Part shown: positions 45,178-54,293 of the stretch, piece after piece
Layout of the letters: each line of letters begins with the position of its first letter
Numbering within the stretch: position 1 is the first letter of the stretch
Assembly (NCBI RefSeq): GCF_030813115.1
Contig: NZ_JAUSTY010000019.1
Location: 29,547-93,546 of the forward strand
Direction of reading: 5' to 3'
Origin: Bacillus horti
GTDB taxonomy: Bacteria; Bacillota; Bacilli; Caldalkalibacillales; JCM-10596
Length of the DNA: 64,000 bases
Translations under genes and position numbers: made by a program
Notes under the pieces: generated by a model
Told to the model about the DNA's origin: nothing
The model's input: the letters and a program-made list of their open reading frames with translations, nothing else
Database searches by the model: none

Positions 45178-47319
45178 ATGAACATTTATATTTCCGCTAG
45201 AGAAAGAAAAATATTAGATTATCTGTTGGATAAGCCTGATGAAGTGACGGTAAAGGATCTAGCTGATCAAATTGACGTCAGTGTGCGTACCATTCATAGG
45301 GATCTAAAGGGTGTTGAGGATATTGTCAACGAATATGACCTGCGTCTCATTAAGAAATCTGGCGTAGGGATTAAGGTTGAAGGAAAAGCGGAGCACATTC
45401 GTAATTTGAAAATGTTCCTGTTCAACGCCTCTCATAATGAATACACACCTGAAGAACGTCAAACGGTTATTTTGTGTGCCCTCTTAGAAACAAACGAACG
45501 TGAGCCAGTAAAGCTTGTCGCTTTAGCCCATGAATTAAATGTAACTATTGCGACCATAAGCAATGATTTATCGAAGCTACAGGAGAAGCTTAATGGCTTT
45601 GGTTTAATATTGATTAGACGCAGAGGCTATGGTGTTGGGATTTCTGGAAGTGAATCCTCCAAAAGACGAGCCATGAGTAGCCTCATATCTAAAAATATCG
45701 ATGAATTTGAATTCCTTTCCTTTGTCAGAGCAGCCATACAAAAAAAGGGCACAACATACACCAACTCGATTTCAGAAAGGTTGCTTGGTTTTGTAGAAAA
45801 AGAAAAGCTGCTTGAAGTAGAGAAGGTCTTAGAAGAAATGAACCGGGAGCTCCCCTACACCATTGCTGATAGTGCATACATTGGATTAGTCATCCATTTA
45901 GCCTTAGCGATTGAGCGTATTCTTCAAGGGGAGAATATTCAAATTGATCAGGAGTATTTGATTAGTTTACAAGGAACGATGGAGTATAGTCTAGCTCAAA
46001 AGGTGATTGAAAAGCTGGAAAAGGTATTTGATATCCAAATCCCTCCAGCTGAAATAGGCTATATTACGATGCACTTAAGAGGAGCTAAGCTAAGGTATGA
46101 TAAGAAATTCCTGATAGAGGATGCTAGCTTCAACTTAGCTGTTAAGGCGAAGGCGCTTATTGATTATGTAGGTAAACAGGTTCAAACGGATTTGACAAGT
46201 CATACATCTCTACTTCAAGGACTTGTTGCCCATTTGCGCCCTGCTATTTTTAGGATTAAGCAGAACATGGGAATTCACAATCCATTGTTACCTCAAATCA
46301 AAGCAGATTATGCTGTATTGTTCTCTATTATTCGAGATGGCGTCGGGCAGCATTTTCCTGACCTTGATGTACCTGATGAGGAAATTGGCTATCTTGTTTT
46401 ACATTTTGGCTCTGCACTCATGGGAAATAGGGAAAAAGAACCTGTCCATGCCTTAATCATCTGTTCTAGTGGAATAGGAACCTCCAAAATGCTAGCAACA
46501 AGACTACAGCAGGAAATTCCTGAAATCGAGAATCCGAGAAATGTATCGCTTTTTGAAGCAAGCCGGCTAGATCTAGATGAGTATGATTTGATTATTTCGA
46601 CGGTTCACTCTCCTGAGCTACCGGAGCATTATATCCTAGTAAACCCTATCCTAACCAAAGAGGAGATTGCCCATATTAAGGATAAAATTAGGGTACAGGA
46701 AAGAAAGGGAATTCTTGGTCTAAAATCCTCTGAGCGCTTTAGAGGAGGCCAAGGGAAGGAACAATTCTTGTCATCCCTAGAAGAGATGCATGGGTATACT
46801 CAAGCTATATTGACGCTGCTTAAGCATTTGCTTGTCCATGAAATCAGGAGTGTACAATCAAGTACAGACGTTATATCTGCAGCAGTCGATCATCTTATCC
46901 AGCAAGGGATTGTTCCTATTGCGAATGGAGATGCTGTAAAGGAAGCTATTTTAGAGCGTGAAAAGCTGGGAGGCTTAGGTATTCCAGACACACATCTTGC
47001 TCTGTTCCATGCTCGTCATGAAAGTATTCCTACCCCGTCCTTTAGTATATATAGTCTTCACGAGCCGCTATTAGCTTTAGGAATGGATCAGGAGGAAATG
47101 GAAATCAAGCAAGTTATTTTATTGCTAGCTCCCCTTAATGCGAGTGATCAGGAAATGGAGCTGCTTAGCTATATTAGCACTCTTATCATTGAAGATGAAA
47201 AAAGTCTGGAGCTGTTCCACTCCACTGACTTTGAAGCCATTTCCAGCTATGTGACGAATAAATTTGAACAATTTTACTTGACCCAATTTACCAATACTAT
47301 AGATAAGAGGAGAGATTAA
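45178..47319 (+). CDS. mtlR: Mannitol operon activator MtlR (PRD-containing)
   Basis: A 713-residue activator. N-terminal HTH domains fill residues about 1-150 (VKDLADQIDVSVRTIHRDLK; then TIATISNDLSKLQEKL). Two PRD domains follow, about 175-415, with conserved His such as YIGLVIHLALAIERI and GYITMHLRGA. Then come an EIIB-like domain (ICSSGIGTSKMLATRL) and an EIIA-like domain (GGLGIPDTHLALFHARHE). In Bacillus and Geobacillus these domains are phosphorylated by HPr, EI and the mannitol enzymes to set activity. The start is ATG at 45178, or the GTG just before; GGAG is unusually close. It is followed by mtlF after two bases. Confidence 0.95.
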   Translation: MNIYISARERKILDYLLDKPDEVTVKDLADQIDVSVRTIHRDLKGVEDIVNEYDLRLIKKSGVGIKVEGKAEHIRNLKMFLFNASHNEYTPEERQTVILCALLETNEREPVKLVALAHELNVTIATISNDLSKLQEKLNGFGLILIRRRGYGVGISGSESSKRRAMSSLISKNIDEFEFLSFVRAAIQKKGTTYTNSISERLLGFVEKEKLLEVEKVLEEMNRELPYTIADSAYIGLVIHLALAIERILQGENIQIDQEYLISLQGTMEYSLAQKVIEKLEKVFDIQIPPAEIGYITMHLRGAKLRYDKKFLIEDASFNLAVKAKALIDYVGKQVQTDLTSHTSLLQGLVAHLRPAIFRIKQNMGIHNPLLPQIKADYAVLFSIIRDGVGQHFPDLDVPDEEIGYLVLHFGSALMGNREKEPVHALIICSSGIGTSKMLATRLQQEIPEIENPRNVSLFEASRLDLDEYDLIISTVHSPELPEHYILVNPILTKEEIAHIKDKIRVQERKGILGLKSSERFRGGQGKEQFLSSLEEMHGYTQAILTLLKHLLVHEIRSVQSSTDVISAAVDHLIQQGIVPIANGDAVKEAILEREKLGGLGIPDTHLALFHARHESIPTPSFSIYSLHEPLLALGMDQEEMEIKQVILLLAPLNASDQEMELLSYISTLIIEDEKSLELFHSTDFEAISSYVTNKFEQFYLTQFTNTIDKRRD

Positions 47320-47321
47320 CA

Positions 47322-47759
47322 ATGCCACAAACTGTATTAGCGAAAGAGAACATTCTACTAAATCAAGAGATTGCAGATATGGAAAGTGCGATTAGGCTAG
47401 CAGGAGATACATTGGTTAAGCAAGGCTATGTGGAAGAAGCGTACATTGAGAAAATGCTAGAGCGCGAACAGCTTTCCAGTACGTTCATGGGCAATTTTGT
47501 GGCCATTCCACATGGAACAGAGGATGCTAAGCATACGGTAATAAATTCAGGGATTGTAGTCATTCAAGCTCCTAATGGTGTGGATTTCGGTAAAGGAAAT
47601 ATAGCTAAACTTATTATTGGGATTGCTGGAAAAAACGATGAGCATCTAGATATTCTTTCTCAAATCGCTATCGTTTGCTCAGAGGAAGAAAATATTGAGC
47701 GTCTTGTACAGGCTCAATCTGCGGACGAAATCCTTGAGCTTTTTGAAGGAGTGAATTAA
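47322..47759 (+). CDS. mtlF: PTS mannitol EIIA component
   Basis: A 145-residue EIIA of the mannitol-fructose type. It carries phosphate from HPr to the EIIB domain of MtlA. The active His64 lies in VAIPHGT, in the usual context after FMGNF. GAGGAGAG is 7 bases before the ATG, two bases after the mtlR stop. The mtlD GTG follows its stop by one base, so mtlR, mtlF and mtlD form one transcript. Confidence 0.96.
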   Translation: MPQTVLAKENILLNQEIADMESAIRLAGDTLVKQGYVEEAYIEKMLEREQLSSTFMGNFVAIPHGTEDAKHTVINSGIVVIQAPNGVDFGKGNIAKLIIGIAGKNDEHLDILSQIAIVCSEEENIERLVQAQSADEILELFEGVN

Positions 47760-47760
47760 T

Positions 47761-48903
47761 GTGAAGGCTGTACATTTCGGGGCTGGAAATATCGGTCGAG
47801 GCTTTATCGGAAGCTTATTATACAAGTCTGGCTTTTCTACGACGTTTGTGGACGTCAATCAGGAGATTGTAGATCTATTAAATGAGAAGCAGGAATACCG
47901 AGTTGTATTAGCAGAGCTAACAACAGATGAGCATGTTGTTCAAAAGGTTAAAGCGGTGCATAGTCAGCTTCACCCTGAACAAGTCATCGAGGAAATTGTT
48001 CAGGCAGACCTTATTACTACAGCTGTAGGGCCACAAATTTTGCCTTTGATTTCAGATTTGCTTTATCAAGGCTTAAAGCAAAGAGCGGTATCAAACAGTA
48101 AGCCTCTAGCGATTATTTCCTGTGAAAATATGATCGGTGGTAGTGCTTTCTTACAAGAAAAAGTGTATGAAAAGCTACAAGTAGGTGAGCAAGAGCAATT
48201 TGATCGCTTATTCCACTTTCCGAATGCTGCGGTTGACCGAATTGTTCCCCTACAGTCCAATGCAGATAAGCTGATGGTTATGGTAGAGCCTTTCTTTGAG
48301 TGGATTGTAGAGGGTGGGCAGGCTGTAGACGTTATCCCACATGTAGAGGGGTTACAATTAGTACACGACCTTACTCCATATATTGAGAGAAAGCTCTTCA
48401 CAGTTAATACGGGGCACGCTATCGCTGCCTATCTTGGCTATAAAGCAGGAATTGAGACCATTAATGAAGCGATGCAAAACGAGGAAATCCTAGCTATCGT
48501 TGAAGCGGCATTAAAAGAATCAGGGAATGTACTAATAGAGAAATATAACTTTGATGAAAATGAGCATCGTGCGTATATAGCGAAAATCATTGAACGTTTC
48601 TTAAATCCTTATATCTCCGATGAAGTGACTCGTGTAGGACGTTCGCCATTACGTAAGCTTGGAGCAAATGATCGTTTGATCTCTCCAGCTAAGCAGTACG
48701 TTGAGCTTCTACAGAAGGAGCCTGAGCATCTAGCAAAAGGGATCGCTGCCGCCTTACATTATAATTATGCAGAAGACCCAGAAGCTGTCGAATTACAGAA
48801 GGAAATACAAACAAATGGGGTCGAGCTAGCGCTTCCTAAGTTTACAGGACTTCCTAAAGAATCAGCTCTAGTTGAACTTATTCTAAAACACTACCATGTT
48901 TAG
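47761..48903 (+). CDS. mtlD: Mannitol-1-phosphate 5-dehydrogenase
   Basis: A 380-residue NAD-dependent dehydrogenase that turns mannitol-1-phosphate into fructose-6-phosphate. It starts with GTG after AAGGAG. The N-terminal dinucleotide fold is MKAVHFGAGNIGRGFIG, the MtlD hallmark. Conserved later segments are CENMIGGSAFLQ, FPNAAVDRIVP, and the catalytic KLFTVNTGHAIAAYLGYKAG around residue 215. It is the last gene of the mtlR-mtlF-mtlD unit and lies 126 bases before ptsH. Confidence 0.97.
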   Translation: MKAVHFGAGNIGRGFIGSLLYKSGFSTTFVDVNQEIVDLLNEKQEYRVVLAELTTDEHVVQKVKAVHSQLHPEQVIEEIVQADLITTAVGPQILPLISDLLYQGLKQRAVSNSKPLAIISCENMIGGSAFLQEKVYEKLQVGEQEQFDRLFHFPNAAVDRIVPLQSNADKLMVMVEPFFEWIVEGGQAVDVIPHVEGLQLVHDLTPYIERKLFTVNTGHAIAAYLGYKAGIETINEAMQNEEILAIVEAALKESGNVLIEKYNFDENEHRAYIAKIIERFLNPYISDEVTRVGRSPLRKLGANDRLISPAKQYVELLQKEPEHLAKGIAAALHYNYAEDPEAVELQKEIQTNGVELALPKFTGLPKESALVELILKHYHV

Positions 48904-49029
48904 TTGATTGGTAATAGCACGATGCCAAGGTAGGAGAAGTATGAGAGAGCAAACGTTAGTAAGATATCGCAGTGGAACAAATGATAGTTACTAAAATAAA
49001 GTTATTCAAAAGAGAAAGGATGTTGAGGA

Positions 49030-49296
49030 ATGAAGGCAAAGGAATTTACAGTAACAGCACAGGAGGGTGTTCACGCGCGTCCAGCAACAGCTATTGTACA
49101 AAAGGCTAGCGGCTTTGAAGCAGATGTTCAACTTGAGTATAACGGCCGTAGTGTCAACTTAAAATCCATTATGGGTGTCCTTTCTTTGGGTATTCCAAAG
49201 GGTAGCACGATCAAAATTACGACAGATGGTACAGATGAAGAGGCGGCTATTACAGCATTAGAGGAAGCACTTAAAAACGAAGGGATTGCTGAGTGA
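49030..49296 (+). CDS. ptsH: Phosphocarrier protein HPr
   Basis: An 88-residue HPr. It carries phosphate from enzyme I to the sugar-specific EIIA proteins. The phosphorylated His15 is in GVHARPAT. The regulatory Ser46 is in NLKSIMGV; HPr kinase acts there so that HPr-Ser-P can serve CcpA. This matches the cre-like sites found before mtlA and mtlR. AAAGGATGTTGAGGA precedes the ATG. Its TGA overlaps the ptsI ATG by one base. The location downstream of the mannitol genes is of interest because ptsHI often sit elsewhere. Confidence 0.98.
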   Translation: MKAKEFTVTAQEGVHARPATAIVQKASGFEADVQLEYNGRSVNLKSIMGVLSLGIPKGSTIKITTDGTDEEAAITALEEALKNEGIAE

Positions 49297-51008
49297 TGAG
49301 TAAAAAGCTAGAAGGAATCGCCGCATCGGCAGGTATTGCTGTAGCAAAGGCTTTTCGCTTAGAGAGCCCAGAGCTTTCTACAGAAAAAAAGACGATTGAA
49401 GACACAGTAGCTGAGATTGAGCGCTTTGAGCAAGCTATTAATACTTCTAAAGAGCAGCTAGAAAAAATCAAAGAGCATACACGTAAAGAGCTCGGCGATG
49501 ATAAAGCTGAAATTTTTTCTGCACACCTGTTAGTCTTAAGTGATCCTGAGCTTCTTCATCCTATTCAAGATAAAATTGAACAAGACAAGGTGAATGCTGA
49601 GTTTGCTTTAAATGAAGTCTCTCAGATGTTTGTCAGCATGTTTGAAGGTATGGATAATGACTACATGAAGGAACGTGCAGCAGATATTAGAGACGTAACA
49701 AAAAGAGCCCTAGCCAATCTTCTAGGAATTGAACTAGCTAGCCCTACTTTAATTTCAGAGGATGTTATCGTTATTGCCGATGATCTAACTCCTTCTGAGA
49801 CGGCTCAGCTAAACAAATACGTAAAAGGCTTTGTCACAGATATTGGAGGGCGTACATCTCACTCAGCCATTATGGCTCGTTCCTTAGAGATTCCAGCTGT
49901 TGTAGGAACAAAGCAAGCAACGGCTGACATTAAAAATGGCGACCTAGTTATTGTAGATGGATTAACAGGGGATGTTATTATTAACCCTGCGGAGAATGTC
50001 ATAGAAGAGTATAAAGGGAAGAAAGAGGAATATGCTCAGCAGAAAAAGGAATGGGCTAAGCTTGTGGCTGAGAAGACCCTTACGTCTGAGGGGCATCACG
50101 TAGAGCTAGCAGCTAACATTGGAACGGCTGAGGATATTAAAGGAGTAATTGAGAACGGTGGAGAGGGTGTAGGACTATTCCGTACAGAGTTTCTATACAT
50201 GGGTAGAGATTCCCTTCCAACAGAGGATGAGCAATATGACGTATATAAAACAGTCCTTGAGCGAATGGAAGGCAAGCCTGTGGTTGTCCGTACGTTAGAT
50301 ATTGGCGGAGATAAGGAATTATCATACTTAGACCTACCTAAGGAAATGAACCCATTCTTAGGATTCCGAGCTATTCGTCTGTGCTTAGAAAAAGAGGATA
50401 TGTTCCGTACACAGCTACGAGCCCTACTAAGAGCAAGCCGTTTTGGTCAATTAAAGGTAATGTTCCCGATGATCGCAACTCTTGATGAGTTTCATCAAGC
50501 TAAGGCTATCCTAGAGGAGGAAAAGGAGAAGCTACAAGGTGAAGGTGTGGAGTTAGCGAAGGAGATTGAAGTAGGGATCATGGTAGAGATTCCTTCTACG
50601 GCCATTCTAGCTGACCAATTTGCTAAGGTAGTAGACTTTTTCTCCATTGGAACGAATGATTTAATTCAGTATACGTTCGCAGCTGACCGTATGAATGAGC
50701 GAGTTTCATACCTTTATCAGCCTTATAACCCAGCTATTTTGCGCCTTATTAAGATGGTTATTGATGCCGCACACAAAGAAGGAAAGTGGGCGGGTATGTG
50801 TGGAGAGATGGCTGGTGATGAAATTGCTATTCCAATTTTATTAGGACTAGGCTTAGACGAATTCTCCATGAGTGCTTCCTCCATTCTTAAGGCACGCTCG
50901 CAAATTAAAGGATTATCTAAAGCTGAGCTTGAAGGACAGGTAGAAAAGCTTTTAGCTATGGGTACGTCTGAGGAAGTTGTAGATTTTGTGAAAGAGCATT
51001 ATCTATAA
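49296..51008 (+). CDS. ptsI: PTS enzyme I (phosphoenolpyruvate-protein phosphotransferase)
   Basis: A 570-residue enzyme I, which starts the sugar phosphotransfer chain from phosphoenolpyruvate. The N-terminal half holds His189 in [21 protein letters not shown]. The C-terminal PEP-binding barrel shows [63 protein letters not shown] and the redox-sensitive Cys in GMCGEMAGD. The ATG overlaps the ptsH stop, so the pair is co-translated. A GTG one codon earlier is also open but less usual. Confidence 0.98.
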   Translation: MSKKLEGIAASAGIAVAKAFRLESPELSTEKKTIEDTVAEIERFEQAINTSKEQLEKIKEHTRKELGDDKAEIFSAHLLVLSDPELLHPIQDKIEQDKVNAEFALNEVSQMFVSMFEGMDNDYMKERAADIRDVTKRALANLLGIELASPTLISEDVIVIADDLTPSETAQLNKYVKGFVTDIGGRTSHSAIMARSLEIPAVVGTKQATADIKNGDLVIVDGLTGDVIINPAENVIEEYKGKKEEYAQQKKEWAKLVAEKTLTSEGHHVELAANIGTAEDIKGVIENGGEGVGLFRTEFLYMGRDSLPTEDEQYDVYKTVLERMEGKPVVVRTLDIGGDKELSYLDLPKEMNPFLGFRAIRLCLEKEDMFRTQLRALLRASRFGQLKVMFPMIATLDEFHQAKAILEEEKEKLQGEGVELAKEIEVGIMVEIPSTAILADQFAKVVDFFSIGTNDLIQYTFAADRMNERVSYLYQPYNPAILRLIKMVIDAAHKEGKWAGMCGEMAGDEIAIPILLGLGLDEFSMSASSILKARSQIKGLSKAELEGQVEKLLAMGTSEEVVDFVKEHYL

Positions 51009-51115
51009 GACATGTTATCAAGAAAAATATAAGGCATGTTCTCAAGAAATAATATATGTTATTAGGAAAGTAAGAAGTAAAGATAAGTCATCAAGAAAAT
51101 TATGTATGCTATGTT

Positions 51116-51152
51116 AAGCCGATTTCAAGTAAGTAAACGAAGTCGGCTTTTT
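51116..51152 (+). terminator. Terminator after ptsI
   Basis: AAGCCGA (51116-51122) pairs with TCGGCTT (51143-51149), followed by TTT. The preceding 51010-51110 contains three loose copies of a 'TCAAGAAA' unit but no gene. The 150 bases after the terminator up to lplA show nothing further. Confidence 0.8.
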
Positions 51153-51305
51153 ACCTTTACTATTTGAAACATTTTCTTATATCACATAGAATAAAGGAGA
51201 TTACTGCATTTGCTATGGAATACCCAACTAGCTTTAAAAGCGCAGGAGCTATAGGAGCTACAAAAGCTATTTCAAGTATTGCATTCTAAAAGGAGAGTGT
51301 ACAAC

Positions 51306-52301
51306 ATGCTGTTTATAGATAACCAAGGAATAACGGATCCTAAAATTAACCTAGCGATAGAGGAGTATGCTTTAAAGCATCTAGATATTGACGAAACATA
51401 TTTACTTTTTTACATAAATGAGCCTTCTATTATTATTGGAAGAAATCAAAACACAATTGAAGAGATTAACACAGAGTATGTAAATCAGAATGGGATTCAT
51501 GTCGTGCGACGGTTGTCTGGTGGTGGAGCCGTCTATCATGATCATGGGAATCTGAACTTCAGCTTTATCACGAAGGATGATGGAGAGAGCTTTAGTAATT
51601 TTAAAAAGTTTACTGAGCCCGTAGTGGCTGCCTTGGCTAAGCTTGGAGTTACGGCTGAGCTAAAAGGACGTAATGATATTATCGCCGGAGATGGACGGAA
51701 AATTTCAGGCAACGCCCAATTTTCTACACGTGGTCGGATGTTTAGCCATGGTACACTTTTATTTGATTCTGAGATTGAGCATGTTGTTTCAGCCCTTAAG
51801 GTGAGTAAGGACAAGATTGAATCTAAAGGAATTAAGTCGATTCGTAGCCGTGTAGCAAATATCTCTGAATTTTTGAATGAAAAAATTTCTATAGAAGAAT
51901 TCCGTTCTCTACTGCTTCGTTCTATATTTGATGGCTCGGAGAATATTGAAGAGTATGTGTTGACAGAAGACGATTGGAAGAAAATCAGGGAGATATCCCT
52001 TGAGCGTTATCAGAACTGGGATTGGAATTTTGGCCGCTCTCCAAAATTCAACCTACAGCACTCACACCGTTTCCCTGTTGGTAAAATTGATATTCGTTTA
52101 GAGGTAAGTGAGGGTGGGGTTATAGAGAACTGTGTGATCTACGGAGACTTCTTCGGTGTAGGAGATGTAAATGAAATTGCGGACAAGCTTATCGGCTTGC
52201 GTTATGAACGCGATGAGATTGAAAAAGCACTGCAGGATATAGACGTGAAGAAATACTTTGGAAACGTTGAAAAAGAAGAGATTATAAATTTAATTTATTA
52301 A
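51306..52301 (+). CDS. lplA: Lipoate-protein ligase
   Basis: A 331-residue ligase that attaches free lipoate to E2 and H proteins, using ATP. The lipoyl-AMP pocket motif is RRLSGGGAVYHD at residues 68-79. The catalytic Lys132 is in GDGRKISGNAQ. The C-terminal accessory domain (GKIDIRLEVSEGGVIENCVIYGDFF) is that of the LplA type. The ATG at 51306 lies 8 bases after AAAAGGAGAG; the longer frame from 51279 would put this site inside the gene. It is monocistronic and no lipoate-dependent complex is adjacent. Confidence 0.95.
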   Translation: MLFIDNQGITDPKINLAIEEYALKHLDIDETYLLFYINEPSIIIGRNQNTIEEINTEYVNQNGIHVVRRLSGGGAVYHDHGNLNFSFITKDDGESFSNFKKFTEPVVAALAKLGVTAELKGRNDIIAGDGRKISGNAQFSTRGRMFSHGTLLFDSEIEHVVSALKVSKDKIESKGIKSIRSRVANISEFLNEKISIEEFRSLLLRSIFDGSENIEEYVLTEDDWKKIREISLERYQNWDWNFGRSPKFNLQHSHRFPVGKIDIRLEVSEGGVIENCVIYGDFFGVGDVNEIADKLIGLRYERDEIEKALQDIDVKKYFGNVEKEEIINLIY

Positions 52302-52363
52302 TTTCATTAAGTCATTCGATTTTCTAATCTGCTTTTCTACAAATTTGATTATCCAATCTGAAC

Positions 52364-52397
52364 GAACACCGTACATAACTTCCTTCGTACGGTGTTC
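52364..52397. terminator. 11-bp hairpin after lplA
   Basis: GAACACCGTAC (52364-52374) pairs perfectly with GTACGGTGTTC (52387-52397). No T run follows on the plus strand, so termination is likely but not certain. Confidence 0.6.
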
Positions 52398-52479
52398 ACT
52401 GTATTATGGTAAACCACAGTACGAATTGAACTAGGAAATAGGACAAGATCCTGCACCAATTGAAATCTAAAAAAAGATC

Positions 52480-52664
52480 AAGTGCAAAAATACATTTATT
52501 ACACCGCTTTATGTTAACCTTCATCATATTAAGTGCAAAAATACATTTAGTGGATTTAAAACAGAGCATAGTGACAAGGTATTGAAGAAATAATTGCATT
52601 TCTGCAGTTAAATGAAAATATTTTGTGATAAATCAATTATTTAACTGTATATTTGCACTTAACT
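52480..52664. repeat. Short repeat cluster in the lplA downstream region
   Basis: AAGTGCAAAAATACATTTA is present twice in direct order (52480-52498 and 52531-52549). An inverted copy with two mismatches (TAACTGTATATTTGCACTT) ends near 52663, only a few bases before the stop of the convergent gene. No ORF is seen between the copies. The set could be a small non-coding element or binding sites. Confidence 0.6.
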
Positions 52665-52670
52665 ATCATT

Positions 52671-53225
52671 TTATTGCAGCTTTCCAAGTGGAGTCTGGAG
52701 TCCATCAAGTGTGGTTGAATTTTTCAATTGACGGTATTCCTCTAATCCATCCTGCCCCTTATTAAGAGCAAATTTGTGCAACGTATCTCGATCCCCTTCA
52801 TAGGTATAATACGGTATTCCAAAGCCACAGGAGGTCTGCACTAAGTGAATCTTGGTGTAGATGATTTGCCGCGCTCCAGGAAGTGGATCAAATTGAGCGA
52901 CATACTCATCCCACCTCTCTGTATCTGGCAGGATGACTTCACCCTTCCCGTAAAGACGTAATATTAATGGTTTTTGATCAAAGGAGATAAACATCAATGT
53001 AATTCTGCCATTTTCGGTAATGTGTGCACTGGTTTCGTTCCCACTCCCTGTTAAATCTAAATAGGCAGCTTCAGTGGAGGATAGAAGCTTAAACGAATCG
53101 TACCCCTTAGGGGAGATGTTGACATGCCCATTTGCTAGCATTGGAGCTGACGCAACAAAAAATAGATGCTGCCTCTCAATAAAGCTTTTATGCTCAGGGA
53201 GAATTTCAGAAAATTGCTTAGCCAA
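52671..53225 (-). CDS. Pyridoxamine 5'-phosphate oxidase-fold flavoprotein
   Basis: A 184-residue protein with the split-barrel flavin-binding fold of the pyridoxamine phosphate oxidase superfamily. The first strand and loop read HLFFVASAPMLANGHVNISPKGYDSF, which is typical of the subgroup that includes general stress-type flavoproteins. The segment GSGNETSAHITENGRITLMF is the second family mark. The start is TTG, 6 bases after AAGGAGAGG. It is not the PdxH biosynthetic enzyme. Its substrate is unknown. The methyltransferase gene lies 89 bases upstream on the same strand. Confidence 0.87.
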   Translation of the reverse strand: MAKQFSEILPEHKSFIERQHLFFVASAPMLANGHVNISPKGYDSFKLLSSTEAAYLDLTGSGNETSAHITENGRITLMFISFDQKPLILRLYGKGEVILPDTERWDEYVAQFDPLPGARQIIYTKIHLVQTSCGFGIPYYTYEGDRDTLHKFALNKGQDGLEEYRQLKNSTTLDGLQTPLGKLQ

Positions 53226-53313
53226 AGGCGTCCTCTCCTTTTTAGATCAGGTCGTATTTCAATCAGGTATGGTCACAATATGTCATTTAAGATGCTATAG
53301 GATCCTATTCAAT

Positions 53314-53982
53314 TTACTTAATCACAAGTGCAATGGAAAGCCCGTCATATCCTTTGCTACCTACTGTTTGAATGGCTGTTGTACTAACCCTAGCCTCTTG
53401 GGCCATTAATTCAAACATGCGTCGAACTCCGTGTACCCGCTCATCATTACTGTTCGCATTAACGACCTCACCATCTCGAACTACATTGTCTACAATAATT
53501 AGCGTTCCTTTTTTAGAGAAGGTTAGAGCCCACTGAAAGTAGTGTGGGTTATTCTCCTTGTCGGCATCAATAAAAATTAGATCAAAAGGCTCCTGCCCTT
53601 CATCATGAAGCTGTTGAAGGGAGTCTAATGCTTCCCCTTTGCGGAGCTCGACAAGGTTAGAGTATCCGGCTTTTTCAATATTTGAGAGAGCGACTTCAGC
53701 ATGCTTTGGCTCATATTCTAGAGTTACGAGCTTTCCATCCGCTGGCAAAGCCTTAGCCATCCAAATTGTACTGTAGCCCCCTAACGTACCTATTTCTAAA
53801 ATCCGCTTCGCCCCATTCATTTGTGCCAGTAAATGCAGGAACTTCCCCTGATTTGGTGCAACATCAATAGCAGGTAGGTTAGCTGCTTCATTGGCTTTTA
53901 ATGCAGCTTCAAGAGAAGGATCAGTAGGTACAAGTAAATCCGTCATATATTCATCTACAGCAGTCCAGGTTTTTTGATTCAT
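53314..53982 (-). CDS. Class I SAM-dependent O-methyltransferase
   Basis: A 222-residue methyltransferase of the caffeoyl-CoA/catechol O-methyltransferase group. The SAM-binding motif I is ILEIGTLGGYST, motif II LVTLEYEPKHAEVA, and the metal-binding Asp/Asn set is FIDADKENNPHYF and IIVDNVVRDGEV. The ATG at 53982 follows AAAGG by 10 bases; a TTG six codons earlier is open but poor. Substrates in bacteria are catechols or other vicinal hydroxyl compounds. It shares an upstream block with the ABC exporter genes at 43128, which hints at common control. Confidence 0.92.
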   Translation of the reverse strand: MNQKTWTAVDEYMTDLLVPTDPSLEAALKANEAANLPAIDVAPNQGKFLHLLAQMNGAKRILEIGTLGGYSTIWMAKALPADGKLVTLEYEPKHAEVALSNIEKAGYSNLVELRKGEALDSLQQLHDEGQEPFDLIFIDADKENNPHYFQWALTFSKKGTLIIVDNVVRDGEVVNANSNDERVHGVRRMFELMAQEARVSTTAIQTVGSKGYDGLSIALVIK

Positions 53983-54000
53983 AGCTATCACGCCTTTCAA

Positions 54001-54293
54001 TATGATTTTTAAGTGTTCTATATATGTTTACCCTAAGTATAAGCGAGTTTTAACTATAAATTAAATATATGTTTTTCATGATGATATATAATATTGTTAT
54101 ATATAAAAAAGAATGATCATATTTATTCTCCCTTTTTATAAAATATAATCCTGTATATGTATAGTACCTTTAGGAAAATTACAATTTTTTAAAATTCATA
54201 AATAGTAAAGGAGATCCAGTGTTTTTATCAAATATAGCTTACAAACACTGATTTCTTTTATCTTAACATTATCAATGAAGTGAGAGGTGAAAT
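54001..54293. other. AT-rich intergenic region with shared block and a dyad
   Basis: Contains the copy of the shared block (54063-54079, minus-strand ATGAAAAACATATATTT). It also contains CAGTGTTT (54217-54224) with AAACACTG (54243-54250), followed by TTTCTTTTA. No gene is supported. Confidence 0.5.

Noticed and set aside
48941..48994. 17-codon ORF with TAGGAG site between mtlD and ptsH
   Set aside because: Too short to support as a gene; mentioned only in connection with read-through. No leader-peptide features such as repeated codons or attenuator hairpin.
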